A stretch of 64,000 bases of DNA, from NCBI GenBank assembly GCA_036365515.1, contig CM070874.1, forward strand, positions 218,844,942 to 218,908,941. Direction: 5' to 3'. The position numbers and the translations under genes were made by a program. Position 1 is the stretch's first letter, and each line of letters starts with the position of its first letter. The DNA is from Torymus aiolomorphi (taxonomy: Eukaryota; Arthropoda; Insecta; Hymenoptera; Torymidae). The notes beneath the pieces are model-generated. The model searched no databases, was not told the DNA's origin, and saw only the letters and a program-made list of their open reading frames with translations. This document shows, piece by piece, positions 10,125 through 19,967 of this stretch.

Positions 10125-11458
10125 TTAGGCGCTGAAATCCGTTAAAATTTGTCGAGTGGAGTCGATTTCGAGAACGTTAGTGTACTCTGCGTAGACAATG
10201 CAGTTTATTGTAACAGTCGGTGCCGTCGCGAAGCCCACTTCGATACGCACACTGCCCGAGCGTACGAGGTTCCAATGAGAGTGGCAATGCGCTGATAAAT
10301 CGGGTGTGAGATCGAATGTCGTAAAAAAATACCCCATTGAATAGTTGTAACGGTTTATGCCTAGGCCCTCATTGAGAAAATGTATCCCTGTGCCTGAGTA
10401 GAGTGTTTGGAATGCCTCGATAAACGTTGCGCTGTTGCCTGTAAAGTGCGGTTGTAACGGTTTACTTGGTATTTGAACCCCGTCGATATATAGCGAGAGA
10501 TAACTCATGTCAAAGTGTTGAAAGTTGAATGGGTTTAGCGCTCGATTTCCATTGAAAGCTTTGTTATCGACGAAACCGATGATTGTACGTTTCGGCAGTT
10601 GACCAAGAATCGCATTATCAATGCTATCGCCTAGTATACCAGTGTGAAGCGTAAATGTTTTCACCTCGACACGCGTAATGGGGTATTTGGCTGTTGCTTT
10701 GGCCAGTGTATTGGTGTGTGCGATCAAAATACCGGGATTTATCTTGACACGCCGAACAATGAGGGTAGCTTCTTTTATTTTTATTCCGAATCGGCCGCCG
10801 TTTGTGGAATCCATCAGGCAAAATGCATCCTTATTACGCACCAGACGCACTCTCATTTCGATGGCATTGATGAGCATTTTATCCTGATTAAACAAGTCGC
10901 AGTGCAGATGTCCAATCATATCGAATGCACGACCCTCTTTCGTAAAATATTGCCTCTGAACGAGGCCTTTGTTCGAACCGATTGCTTGATTTTCCGGCGT
11001 GCCCTCCATACAGCCGCGTGTATCATCGTACCAGAGGCTCGCGGTGAGATGAGATTCTTTGGCAGCAGGGGAATAGCTCAGCAATGACTCTATGTAAGCT
11101 CTGTGCGCGTACATGTTGTTGGGCGGTGAGGCGAGCTTTTGATTGAGAAAAATATCGATTTGATTGGACATTGAATGAAGAAGATTGTTTACAGGGCCAA
11201 CTTTTAGATTTGTGTCGACATCGTCGTTGGGGAGTATTTGTGCCTTGACAAAGAGAATGATGTGTGCGAGATCGATGTAATGCTCACTGGCACTAGGTAC
11301 GACGAATTCGATGGGCGCATCGCCCTCGTCGCTGATCGAAGAGACGGGCTTATAGTTCAAAAACTGCTGCCCTCGATGGAGGTTTGAGTAGATGGGAGGG
11401 AGAAAAGATCGAGTTCTCTCGACATACACTCTGACGAGTGAGAGTGCAAGAAAGACAT
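10125..11458 (-). pseudogene. Polinton major capsid protein (double jelly-roll type), N-terminal frameshift
   Basis: Homologue of the Polinton major capsid family, often annotated in animal genomes as F54H12.2-like. The signature APIEFVVPSASEHYIDLAH stands near the N-terminus, followed by about 370 residues of beta-rich sequence without stops. The expected start is the ATG at 11458 (MSFLHSHSSEC), ten bases past the pX-like stop. That frame leaves the long frame at about 11395-11405, so a one-base break separates the first ~18 codons from the rest. The long frame itself has no ATG at its edge. Length, about 440 residues, is slightly short for the family. The assignment is by family resemblance; the fold is inferred. 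Confidence 0.75.
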
Positions 11459-11467
11459 TTTCAAGAT

Positions 11468-11977
11468 TTATTTTGGACCGAAAATATCGTTAATGTCCCG
11501 AAAAGCGGGGGTTTTCCGCGTTTTCCTGCTCGCTTTACGAGTCTTGCGCGGTGCGGCAGTCAATTTTTTCTTACGCTTGGTCCGCGAGGTACGGACGCTT
11601 CCACGTGCCTTTGTCGACTGCCGTTGCCGTTTGACGCGCCTGGTAGTTTTATACCCTGACCCCTTCATGATTTCGCTAATTTTCTCTGCCGCTTTCCTTT
11701 TGAGATGGCGTCCCGATTCTCCGGCTCTCGATTTTATGGCCTCCTTGAAATTGACACCATTGTTTGTGATATCGTCTATGATTTTCACACCTGCGCGCAA
11801 GGTCTCTTTCCCGACGGCCTTAGCGCCACTCCTGACGTATGGCAGAATGCGGCGAAAGAGGCCCCCCAACCAAGAGCCAACACCGCGCCCTCTCTGAAAG
11901 GCCGAGCCAGCGAAAACGCTTCTTACCCCACTCCCGCCACCTATCTGCTCATCGTAGTATCTAGTATAATGAGACAT
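11468..11977 (-). CDS. Polinton pX/pVI-like basic virion core protein
   Basis: An intact 169-codon frame with an ATG at 11977. The N-terminal part is Gly-rich (QIGGGSGVRSVFAGSAFQRG) and continues into GRGVGSWLGGLFRRILPYVR, an amphipathic segment typical of membrane-active adenovirus-like minor proteins. The second half is extremely basic (KRKKKL, RKTRKASRKTRKT), as in DNA-condensing core proteins. It sits between penton and major capsid, with its start two bases from the penton stop, consistent with a virion role. The name pX-like follows usage for adintovirus-type elements. Confidence 0.7.
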   Translation of the reverse strand: MSHYTRYYDEQIGGGSGVRSVFAGSAFQRGRGVGSWLGGLFRRILPYVRSGAKAVGKETLRAGVKIIDDITNNGVNFKEAIKSRAGESGRHLKRKAAEKISEIMKGSGYKTTRRVKRQRQSTKARGSVRTSRTKRKKKLTAAPRKTRKASRKTRKTPAFRDINDIFGPK

Positions 11978-11978
11978 C

Positions 11979-12739
11979 TCAGTGACTTCGTCTGAAATGG
12001 AGTGTCACAGTCAACGTACCGTACTCGAATGGAATGCGCTGTCCGAGCTGGTCTCTTATATCGATGATAATATTGTGAAAATTGTGATAGAGAAGCGGTA
12101 TGTAGTGGGCGGGCGTGAAACGCTGCACAGCACTGCAGCCGTATCTGAATTTTGAGTTATCCAAGGAAACGTTGCGCAAGAGCGAGGCCTGTGTGTCCCC
12201 CACTGTGTAGGGTTCACAAATATCTGTATAAACGTACAGTTGGTCGGGAATGGCACGAGAGAGCGAGGCTGGTCTCGCGGCTACAATTTCCCACAGCGCA
12301 CCATGGTTAAAGGTCGTAAACAGAATTTTTTCCCGGGCTCGTCATCGAACCCAAAAACGCGCAGAATTTTTTCGTTGAAATGAGTCGCATGTGGCTCTTG
12401 ACAGGCGCACTTGCGTCTGATAGCATAATAGCCATTGCTCTCCTTTACGGATTCAAGCATGTGATGCTTATAAGTGTCATTCGAGTTATTTATGGCGTCT
12501 GCCAGCTGTTAGAGACAGTCGTAAATACCGACTGGAAAATGGCAGAATGTTTTCTCACTCTGTTCGTCGTCGTCCATGGCGAACAAACTAAAAGTGTAAA
12601 AGGCATCATTGTCTTTAAAATGCACGATACTACATGGTACGTGAATGTCCACCAGCCCGACGTGCCACTCTCCGTGTAATTTGATCTCGCGTGACAAATG
12701 GGTGGTGAAACAGCTGGTTGTGTTATCGGGATCTTGGTT
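11979..12739 (-). pseudogene. Polinton penton-like minor capsid protein, broken
   Basis: Two recognisable parts. The N-terminal half (12739-12509) includes SCFTTHLSREIKLHGEWHVG; the C-terminal half (12203-11979) includes HYIPLLYHNFHNIIIDIRD and FEYGTLTVTLHF. The same protein is at 43331-44152, which allows comparison. Here a TAA stands at 12506-12508, a frame change follows before VYTDICEPY, the first codon is GTA where the other copy has ATG, and about a dozen codons after VENQD are missing. It overlaps the integrase end by a few bases. A single jelly-roll penton role is inferred from the family; this copy is certainly non-functional. Confidence 0.75.
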
Positions 12740-12741
12740 TT

Positions 12742-13833
12742 CTACGAAATGCTCTCGAGTTGACTCGCTTTCACCCAAGAATTAAATTTATCTGGATAGC
12801 CTAGCCACTTGACGAGCACTTGTTTGTTGGCGCCGCGACCTTTCGTGCGCACAATACGCTCGATTTTGAAGCTCTTATCGCCAGTCAGTCGATCGTGCCC
12901 GACCAAAAGGAGCTCTTCGTTATAAAAGAATCCGTCAATTATTTCTCCGTTTAAGTCCGCCAATACGTATGTGTACAGCCCTTGCCGCGGAGATACGCGT
13001 ATAATCTTGAAAATCTCCTCACTGAAATTTTTTTCGTATCCGCGCTCGAAGGTGTTCTTTGTTCGACTGACACGGACGAGGACACTCACAGCAAATTTAC
13101 GGTAGGGCACAGCAGGGCGGCGATAATTGGAGCGCGCGCGCTTGGCCAGATTTTCGCGCGCTCGCGCAGCGTTGTAAAGGTTGACCTCTGCTGGGCGCAT
13201 TCGCGTACCGCCGTGCCGAGAATGATTGTACGCGTGTACAATTTTTTGCAGAACATCGATGTATCGCTTGGTGTTTCGATGTGAGAAATAGCTCCATATG
13301 CGCTCGCGGAGCGTTCTGTTGAGCCGCTCGACCACCGCTGCCTTGACATCTGAATTTCTAGCGACACGAAAGCCGATCTCCATGCGCTTGAGAAGATTTT
13401 GAAAAGCGGCGCCAAGAAATTCCTTGCCACGATCGGACTGCACGCTCATGGGCATGCGCGGCTTCGCTCTGTCGGTAATTCGCTCAAAACCGTCGGCAAC
13501 GTTGCGCGCAGTTTTATCCTTCAGTGGTTCAACCCAGGCAAACTTACCGAGTACATCGATGACCACGAGAATATAGCAGCACCCGTCGTTGTAATCCTTT
13601 ATCGATGTCAGCTGAAGTAGATCGCACTCCCACACGTCATCGACGTTCGTTACATTGTACGACAGACACGGGAATCTTCTTTTTATCGGGTGATGAAACG
13701 TGTAGGCATCTTGATTGCTCAGCCACGAGTAAATTTTTTTCTTCTCCTTCTTGGCATTTACGCGAAGAAGGTTTCGTGCACCCGCGTAACCCGCCTCATG
13801 GTCGAGATCGTAGTATTGTTTTCCGTATGGCAT
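12742..13833 (-). CDS. INT: Polinton retrovirus-type integrase with chromodomain
   Basis: An intact 363-codon frame from an ATG at 13833. The catalytic D,D(35)E triad is visible: Asp71 in WECDLLQL, Asp134 in VQSDRGKEF and Glu169 in AAVVERLNR, with the exact 35-residue spacing. A typical YNHSRHGGTRMRPAEV follows, then an SH3-like segment, and from residue 318 a C-terminal chromodomain (FKIERIVR, VLVKWLGYPDKFNSWV). In Polintons the integrase inserts the linear DNA ends into host chromatin; the chromodomain probably guides this. The frame is undamaged, in contrast to its neighbours. A second, broken copy is at 44159-45245. Confidence 0.93.
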   Translation of the reverse strand: MPYGKQYYDLDHEAGYAGARNLLRVNAKKEKKKIYSWLSNQDAYTFHHPIKRRFPCLSYNVTNVDDVWECDLLQLTSIKDYNDGCCYILVVIDVLGKFAWVEPLKDKTARNVADGFERITDRAKPRMPMSVQSDRGKEFLGAAFQNLLKRMEIGFRVARNSDVKAAVVERLNRTLRERIWSYFSHRNTKRYIDVLQKIVHAYNHSRHGGTRMRPAEVNLYNAARARENLAKRARSNYRRPAVPYRKFAVSVLVRVSRTKNTFERGYEKNFSEEIFKIIRVSPRQGLYTYVLADLNGEIIDGFFYNEELLLVGHDRLTGDKSFKIERIVRTKGRGANKQVLVKWLGYPDKFNSWVKASQLESIS

Positions 13834-13841
13834 CTTATCGC

Positions 13842-14453
13842 TTATATATCAAAGTGCATCCATTTCTTCTTGGTCTGCTTTTTATTGCGAGTTAGCATGG
13901 GCGAGAGTGCATTATTTTCTCCGGCCTCTATAGTCTGTTGCCGCGGCAAACGTCGTTTGGCCGTATTCGCTGTTGCAGTCAAAATCCGCCCAATTTTCAA
14001 AACTTTGAGATTTTCGATGAGATTAACGGCCGTCTCGCTAGTTTTGAGAAATTTTGCAAACTCAAAGCGCCCGACAGGCGGTTCTTCCTCCTCCACACGC
14101 GGGCTATTTTGCAGTGTGTCGAGAAGTAACTCGATTATGCTCGAGCGCGCCACTTGTCGGCCATCGATGCTCACAGTGCCTGCATTGTCCCACTTTAGAC
14201 GCTTGGGAACCGTTGTCCTCCAGTGCCGAAGCAAGAGTCGCGCCTTTGGCGCGAGTACTTTGGGTATACCTCGGAGAATGGTCTCCTCGCTGAGCGGCGC
14301 GAGACTCTCTTCGATTTCGTCTACCTCGTAATTCGTCTCGCGCCGCTCGGCTACTCGCCGTGGCAGACCGAGTAGCGCGAGATTTTTGTTGGAAAAATGT
14401 TTACGGCGCAGTAACCTGCCGCGACAAGAGGTAGTTCGTACTTACGGGGCCAT
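13842..14453 (-). CDS. Conserved Polinton protein of unknown function
   Basis: An open frame of about 190 codons lies between ATPase and integrase. It starts with a basic stretch (LLRRKHF), then LALLGLPRRVAERR, an acidic EVDEIEES, and a helical C-terminus ending in Lys-rich residues. The frame has no ATG before its upstream stop. An ATG at 14453 would join it exactly if the 30 bases 14416-14445, which begin GTAAGT and end CAG, were removed. That is shorter than ordinary insect introns, so an indel is an alternative. I do not recognise a domain. Its position suggests a replication or packaging partner. Confidence 0.55.
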
Positions 14454-14485
14454 AGTTATTTCCTGACTGACGTTCGGCGGGCAAA

Positions 14486-15142
14486 TCAGCGTGATTTAAA
14501 GTATTTGAGCACGTATGCGTAATGCGCACTGTCACCGGGGAATATGTTTGCGCGAAATCTAAACCTATCGAGACAGTCTTGCGAGAGATCTATAAAGAGA
14601 TAAGAGTGTGGCGCTCACGTAGCGTCTATGTAGGCTTCGCGGAGAAAACCCGAGTCTTCGGGATGGATTTGGCGCGCAAGATGCTGGATTTTTGCCTTGT
14701 CGCGCGGATTTTTGAACAGCATTAGGTACTTTGTATTTAAACTTATGTCACGCTGCGCCTTTCCCTTGTGGAAAACATTTTGCGTTATGAATATCACGCT
14801 GATATTTTTGTGATGACTACCTTTCGTAAAGAAGTCTAAAATAACGTCGCTCGAGGATTCTCGCATAAGATCATCGAGAATGAGTAATTTTTTCTTCTCG
14901 TTGTCCGAGGAATAGTCGCCTACCTGTGGGAGTCCCTCTCGAAACTCAATGATAGGTCCATTGGACTTAAAAGCTGTTCTGTAAGCCTCTTGCCATTCAG
15001 CGTAATAAAACAGTAAATGGTCGAAGCGTCCGGTACACATGGCCGATAAATGGGCGAGAAAGCGCTGAACAAAGCGTGTTTTTCCACAGCCTGTGGGTCC
15101 ACACTCACAGCAGGTAAACGGATGTTTCAAGCGTGTATCCAT
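14486..15142 (-). pseudogene. ATP: Polinton A32/FtsK-HerA packaging ATPase, one in-frame stop
   Basis: A genome-packaging ATPase of the FtsK/HerA type. Walker A is GPTGCGKT near residue 16, Walker B is LLILDDLM, and the sensor motif is FITQN. The best start is the ATG at 15142 (MDTRLKHPF), 14 residues before Walker A. The frame runs to a TGA at 14612-14614, but the same frame continues with family-like C-terminal sequence (YLFIDLSQD, FRANIFPGDSAHYAYVL) to a stop at 14486. The C-terminal 42 residues are therefore cut off by one nonsense codon, a single substitution from a sense codon. It lies upstream of the conserved unknown and the integrase. Confidence 0.88.
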
Positions 15143-15506
15143 TTTTTTACGACCTCTAGCCACCGAATGAGACTGTCCCACGCTTTCCCAATTATTTCAT
15201 ACCCTTGTTTCCATTCGCGCGAAACATTATCATCTGCATGATGAGCGGACGGGGCGGCCGGCGGCGCACGCGCGGGGACTAGCATCTTTACCGCGGTGAT
15301 GAGCTGACGTGGCGACAAGCTGGTCGTGCGGGGGGATGGGCTGATCCGCGGTGACTAGCTGATTCACGCGCGCGCGCGCGTTGACTAGGCTGTCGCCGCC
15401 GCGAGAATGAGCAGGACTACCGCGACGACTAGCATGCACAAGCCGGCAATATAGTTAACTATGAAACATGACGCGACTTTGTAACTACAATACCTTCTTA
15501 GTATAT
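15143..15506. other. GC-rich Polinton spacer
   Basis: A GC-rich stretch with a CG dinucleotide run near 15365-15380 and several degenerate repeats of GACTAGC/GATGAGCTGA. It separates the ATPase from the polymerase and is bounded on the right by the piggyBac insertion at TTAA (15507-15510). A minus-strand frame containing WKQGYEIIGKAWDSLI overlaps the ATPase start, but I cannot identify it. Confidence 0.45.
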
Positions 15507-15510
15507 TTAA

Positions 15511-16320
15511 CCCATTAAGGACCAGAGGGACACTTTTTTCATACTTTTTTCAACGGCATTATTTTATATGAAAATGGCTGCAAAAAAATTAAGATAGGTC
15601 GTTATCGATGTAAAATCATCGGATCTTTTGATTGGTGTGGTCAGAATTTAAAAAAAATGCATATTAAAAAAGTTGTTATTGTTTATTTAACAAAAAACAC
15701 AAAATTTCAATTAAAAAAAACTTTTTGTTCAATATTTTCACATCGAAGCTGCAGGCGGATTTTCTCAAACTGTATATTTTTTGCGTCCATGGACCCTAAC
15801 CTTCAAAATCCCCCACGGGGTTTTTCGAATTTGAACATGGCAGTATCCAATATGGCGGCTTCAAGCCAAAATTTTTTTGCTATTCTATTATTTTTGAATA
15901 AAACAACTGGTTTATGATAAATGTTCGAGAAAATTAGTCTATGGGGGTTTTTTGGGACGCTGATCATGAATCTACTATTGGATTTCAGAAATTCAAAATG
16001 GCGGATCCAATATGGCGATCAAAAATTTTCAAAATTATTCAAATTTCATAAAAATTGGGATATAGGGTTTTTGGGTCGCTGATTATGAATCTGCTATTCG
16101 TTTTTCCAAATTCAAGATGGCGGATCCAATATGGCGGCCAAAAATTTTCAAAATTGCTTAAATTTCATGAAAATTGGGATATAACGGTTTTTTGGGTCGC
16201 TGATTATGGATCTGCTATTAGTTTTTCCAAATTCAAGATGGCGGATCCAATATGGCGGCCAAAAATTTTCAAAATTACTCAAATTTCATGAAAATTGGGA
16301 TATAAGGGTTTTTTGGATCG
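15511..16320 (+). repeat. Left piggyBac terminal inverted repeat with internal tandem repeat
   Basis: Imperfect inverted partner of 18935-19749. From about 15975 it carries three tandem copies of a ~120 bp unit, each containing GGCGGATCCAATATGGCG, then AAATTTTCAAAATT, then TTGGGATATA and a TCGCTGAT box. The other arm has three inverted copies. Confidence 0.9.
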
Positions 16321-16561
16321 CTGATTATGGATCTGCTATTAGTTTCTCCATATTCAAGATGGTGAATCTAATATGGTGACGGTTTATGTTTAAAACCATA
16401 CTAATTTTATAAAAATTAGAATGTAGGAGTTTTTAAGATCGCCAATTGTATGAAAACGTAGAATTTATTAATTTGAATTAGGTATTTATTATAAAATCAT
16501 TTTTTAGCCGTGAATTTACGTTGCCCAGCTCTTACCACGTGGAGGTAAACGATAATACTAA

Positions 16562-16742
16562 GAGCCTCTTTTTTTCTATTTTTTTTGTTTTTTATATTTT
16601 TTGTTTTTTTTTAGTTTTTTATATTATTTGTTTTTTTTTAGTTTTTTATATTATTTGTTTTTTTTTAGTTTTTTATATTTTTTGTTTTTTTTTTAAGTTT
16701 TTTATATATTTTGTTTTTTTTTTAGTTTTTTATATTTTTTTA
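16562..16742 (+). repeat. T-rich minisatellite inside the piggyBac
   Basis: Six or so copies of a unit of 27-30 bp, TTTTTTTAGTTTTTTATATT followed by a short TTG-containing tail. It lies 3' of the transposase and inside the inverted repeats. A hydrophobic Phe-rich plus-strand frame through it is an artefact. Confidence 0.85.
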
Positions 16743-16759
16743 CGTTATTATGTTATAAT

Positions 16760-18430
16760 TTATTGGTGTAAAAGTGGAAAACATACGGAACATGAATAGA
16801 CATTGCAGTCTTTACACATTTTTTTTGTTCTTGAAGCACACTGTTTGAAATTTTGACAATTTTTTTTTGAACTAACAGTTACAGATGTGTGTGATTTGCT
16901 TACTTTTGCTTTTGCAAGGTAATATTTTGCAATATCCATAGCGAGTTGTTTTGAACCTATTTTTCTTTCATGTATGTAATTCCAAAGAACGGTTGCATTA
17001 GCCATCGAAGATTGAATGAATCTCATAAAGATGGGCCAAGTCCATTTTTTGGCTCTTATGCATGACATCAAATTACTACAATGCGAATCGTGTAAATCAA
17101 CACCACCCATAAACATATTGTAAATTTTGAAGGCATGTGGAAATAATATGGCAATTTTTTTTTCTTCTCAGCAAAAGAAAATCGATTTACTTCAAATGAA
17201 GGAGAAACTCCTGCAGCTGTTGAAAGCACTGATACACATTTTGAATCCATAACTGTAATAAAGTTGAGTCCACAATTTTTTTCATGCTTTACACAATAAG
17301 TACCTCTTTCTGCTTTTTTATCGACATAGTTTTTCACTTTCACTCTATTTATCCGTACCGTGCCCGTAGCTTTCAATCCCATTTTTTTCAAATGAACCAA
17401 TAAGTCAGGATTAGTGAAATAATTATCGAAATATAAATGATATTGAATCAACTTTCTAGGTACAACCGACGATAGTAAATTTTGAGTCATCAAAAGTACT
17501 ACACGACTTCCTAAAGCACATTTTGTAAGTTTAGCTGCTTCACCAGAATTATAAATATTTGAACCTTTTCCACAATATATGTCGCAGTCGAACAAATATC
17601 CTTCAGGACTAGCAATTCCCCATTCTTTGATCCCCCAACGGTCAGGTTTGTTTTGCATGAACTGTTGTAAATTTGTACGACCATGAAATTTTACCATCAT
17701 CTCATCAACGGATAGTGCGGTTGAAAAAAAACCAAATTGCTGTAGATTTTTTCTGAAAATTTGAAGGACTTTGCGAACTTTCCACGCTTTATCGTTATCA
17801 TTTTTATCTTCTGATTTATTCATCTTCAATTTTGTTTTTATTTTCATAAATGTAGTGCGACTCATTGCTAAAGAAACGGCTGGACATGCAAGAAGTGGAT
17901 CTGTGGACCAATAGTCTTTTTGTGTTTTTCTTTGATTAAAGTTGATAACACTAATATTCCTATAAAAATGTCCAATTCATCTTCAGTAAGGTTCTAACCA
18001 TTCAAAACTGTACATTCAATAATATAACTCTTTATTTCCTTGGAAAAAAAAGTTCAAACAATTCTACTGCAGATAAATTATGTATCATTTTTTTCGTACG
18101 ATCAGAAAGTAGAATCTCATTTTTAAACGATTCATTATACTTTTTTTCTCCATCAAGCCATTGATAAGTATGCTCTGGTTCTAATTGTGTTTGATTTTCT
18201 GTGTAGCTATCTAATACTTGACGATATGAGACATTAGATATTCCTTCAAAGGTATTTGGATATGAAAGTTCTTCATCAGATTGAGCATCCAACTCTGAAT
18301 CCGAACTAGAATCTCCAGAATCATTCATATCCGGAATATAAATTGCATTATACTCCCCATTTTCGCTTTCTTCGATCTCAACATTGTCATTGTGAGATCG
18401 CTTTTGACGTTTTGATTTTTGATGTGACAT
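16760..18430 (-). pseudogene. piggyBac transposase, frameshifted
   Basis: Three blocks. 18430-18032 is the acidic, Ser-rich N-terminal region (SGDSSSDSELD). 17865-17068 is the catalytic core, with the first Asp in LSVDEMMVKFHGR and the second in YFDNYFTN. 17116-16760 has the third Asp in MGGVDLHD and a C-terminal cysteine cluster (CKDCNVYSCSVC). Frame changes occur at about 17866-18031, where a TAA also ends the N-terminal block, and near 17100-17160. The three catalytic Asp residues are retained, but the frame is broken, so it is not autonomous. Confidence 0.9.
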
Positions 18431-18934
18431 TTGAAAAATTTATTTCATACCCTCTAAGAAACAAGTTTGTAAATAAACTATTTGGACTATTATATAAAGA
18501 GTAAAAGTATTGTTTAATCCGTTATCATTTACGAAAATTTTTTAGAAAGTTCATAAAACTATCACACCCTAGATTTCAGTAAAAAAAATCTTTATTTATT
18601 TATTTTATTTTCACAAAATTGCTTGGTATAACAGTATAATAAGATAAATTTGATATTAAACAAAACATTTGATTTATTTTTGATATAAAAATAATTACAT
18701 AATACTTAGAGGCTATAGAGTAACTATTTTAGATAATATAACAATCCAAGTGTATGGGTTTTAGTAAGAATATTATGGCTCGTGGCTCTTAGTATATCAA
18801 CATAATAATTTCTATAAGAATGTGACACGCTAACAATCGTTTCCAGCTGCGTTGTATCCAACTTTTCAAAAATAAAGAATCTAATAACATATTTACGAAG
18901 AAAAAGTCAAAAATTTTCTACTACATACTAATAT
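18431..18934. other. piggyBac 5' non-coding region
   Basis: AT-rich leader between the transposase start and the right terminal inverted repeat. I see no gene. Confidence 0.6.
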
Positions 18935-19749
18935 TTTTGAATTTTTTTAAAAAACTCCTATATACCAATTTTCATGATATTTAAATAATTTAAAAATTTT
19001 TTGACAGCCATATTGGATCCGCCATCTTGAATTTGGAAAAACTAATAGCAGATCCATAATCAGCGACCCAAAAACCGTTATATCCCAATTTTCATGAAAT
19101 TTAAGCAATTTTGAAAATTTTTGGCCGCCATATTGGATCCGCCATCTTGAATTTGGAAAAACGAATAGCAGATTCATAATCAGCGACCCAAAAACCCTAT
19201 ATCCCAATTTTTATGAAATTTGAATAATTTTGAAAATTTTTGACCGCCATATTGGATCCGCCATTTTGAATTTCTGAAATCCAATAGTAGATTCATGATC
19301 AGCGTCCCAAAAAACCCCCATAGACTAATTTTCTCGAACATTTATCATAAACCAGTTGTTTTATTCAAAAATAATAGAATAGCAAAAAAATTTTGGCTTG
19401 AACCCGCCATATTGGATACTGCCATGTTCAAATTCGAAAACCCCGTGGGGATTTTGAAGGTTAGGGTCCATGGACGCAAAAAATATACAGTTTGAGAAAA
19501 TCCGCCTGCAGCTTCGATGTGAAAATATTGAACAAAAAGTTTTTTTAATTGAAATTTTGTGTTTTTTGTTAAATAAACAATAACAACTTTTTTAATATGC
19601 ATTTTTTTTAAATTCTGACCACACCAATCAAAAGATCCGATGATTTTACATCGATAACGACCTATCTTAATTTTTTTTGCAGCCATTTTCATATAAAATA
19701 ATGCCGTCGAAAAAAGTATGAAAAAAGTGTCCCTCTGGTCCTTAATGGG
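18935..19749 (-). repeat. Right piggyBac terminal inverted repeat
   Basis: Inverted copy of 15511-16320, with three ~120 bp internal units around 19009, 19127 and 19245 and the same outer terminus next to TTAA. Confidence 0.9.
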
Positions 19750-19753
19750 TTAA

Positions 19754-19967
19754 CATGAAAACGCTATAAAACATTCTGTATATTACTTTGTTAAGAAAAT
19801 ATAACGGCCTATTATCACGGCATGCTTTTTTTTCAGCGTACTAATGCGAGGAAAGTGATGGATATAGGTAGAAATAATTTTGACAGGTAAATAATTTTTA
19901 TTAAAAAGGACAATTTTTTATTTTACATAAATATACGCACTTACAAGTTTTTTATAAAATATACATA
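19754..19967. other. Polinton spacer 3' of polymerase B
   Basis: Continues the Polinton after the piggyBac. On the minus strand, just beyond the polymerase stop, an AATAAA at about 19915-19925 could serve as the polymerase poly(A) signal. Confidence 0.4.

Larger units (their letters stand above)
15507..19753 (-). mobile_element. piggyBac-family DNA transposon with long inverted repeats
   Basis: A 4239 bp element (15511-19749) flanked by a TTAA duplication at 15507-15510 and 19750-19753. Both ends start CCCATTAAGGACCAGAGGGA and remain inverted-repeat partners for about 810 bp (15511-16320 and 18935-19749). The transposase pieces lie on the minus strand between. It is inserted in the Polinton spacer between polymerase and ATPase. 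TTAA targeting and the terminal CCC are typical of the superfamily. Confidence 0.95.

Noticed and set aside
10624..11087. Several plus-strand frames of 65-147 codons over the capsid gene
   Set aside because: They are antisense shadows of the long minus-strand capsid frame and lack domain wording.
16521..16799. Phe/Tyr-rich hydrophobic frame suggesting a membrane protein
   Set aside because: It reads the T-rich minisatellite of the piggyBac element.
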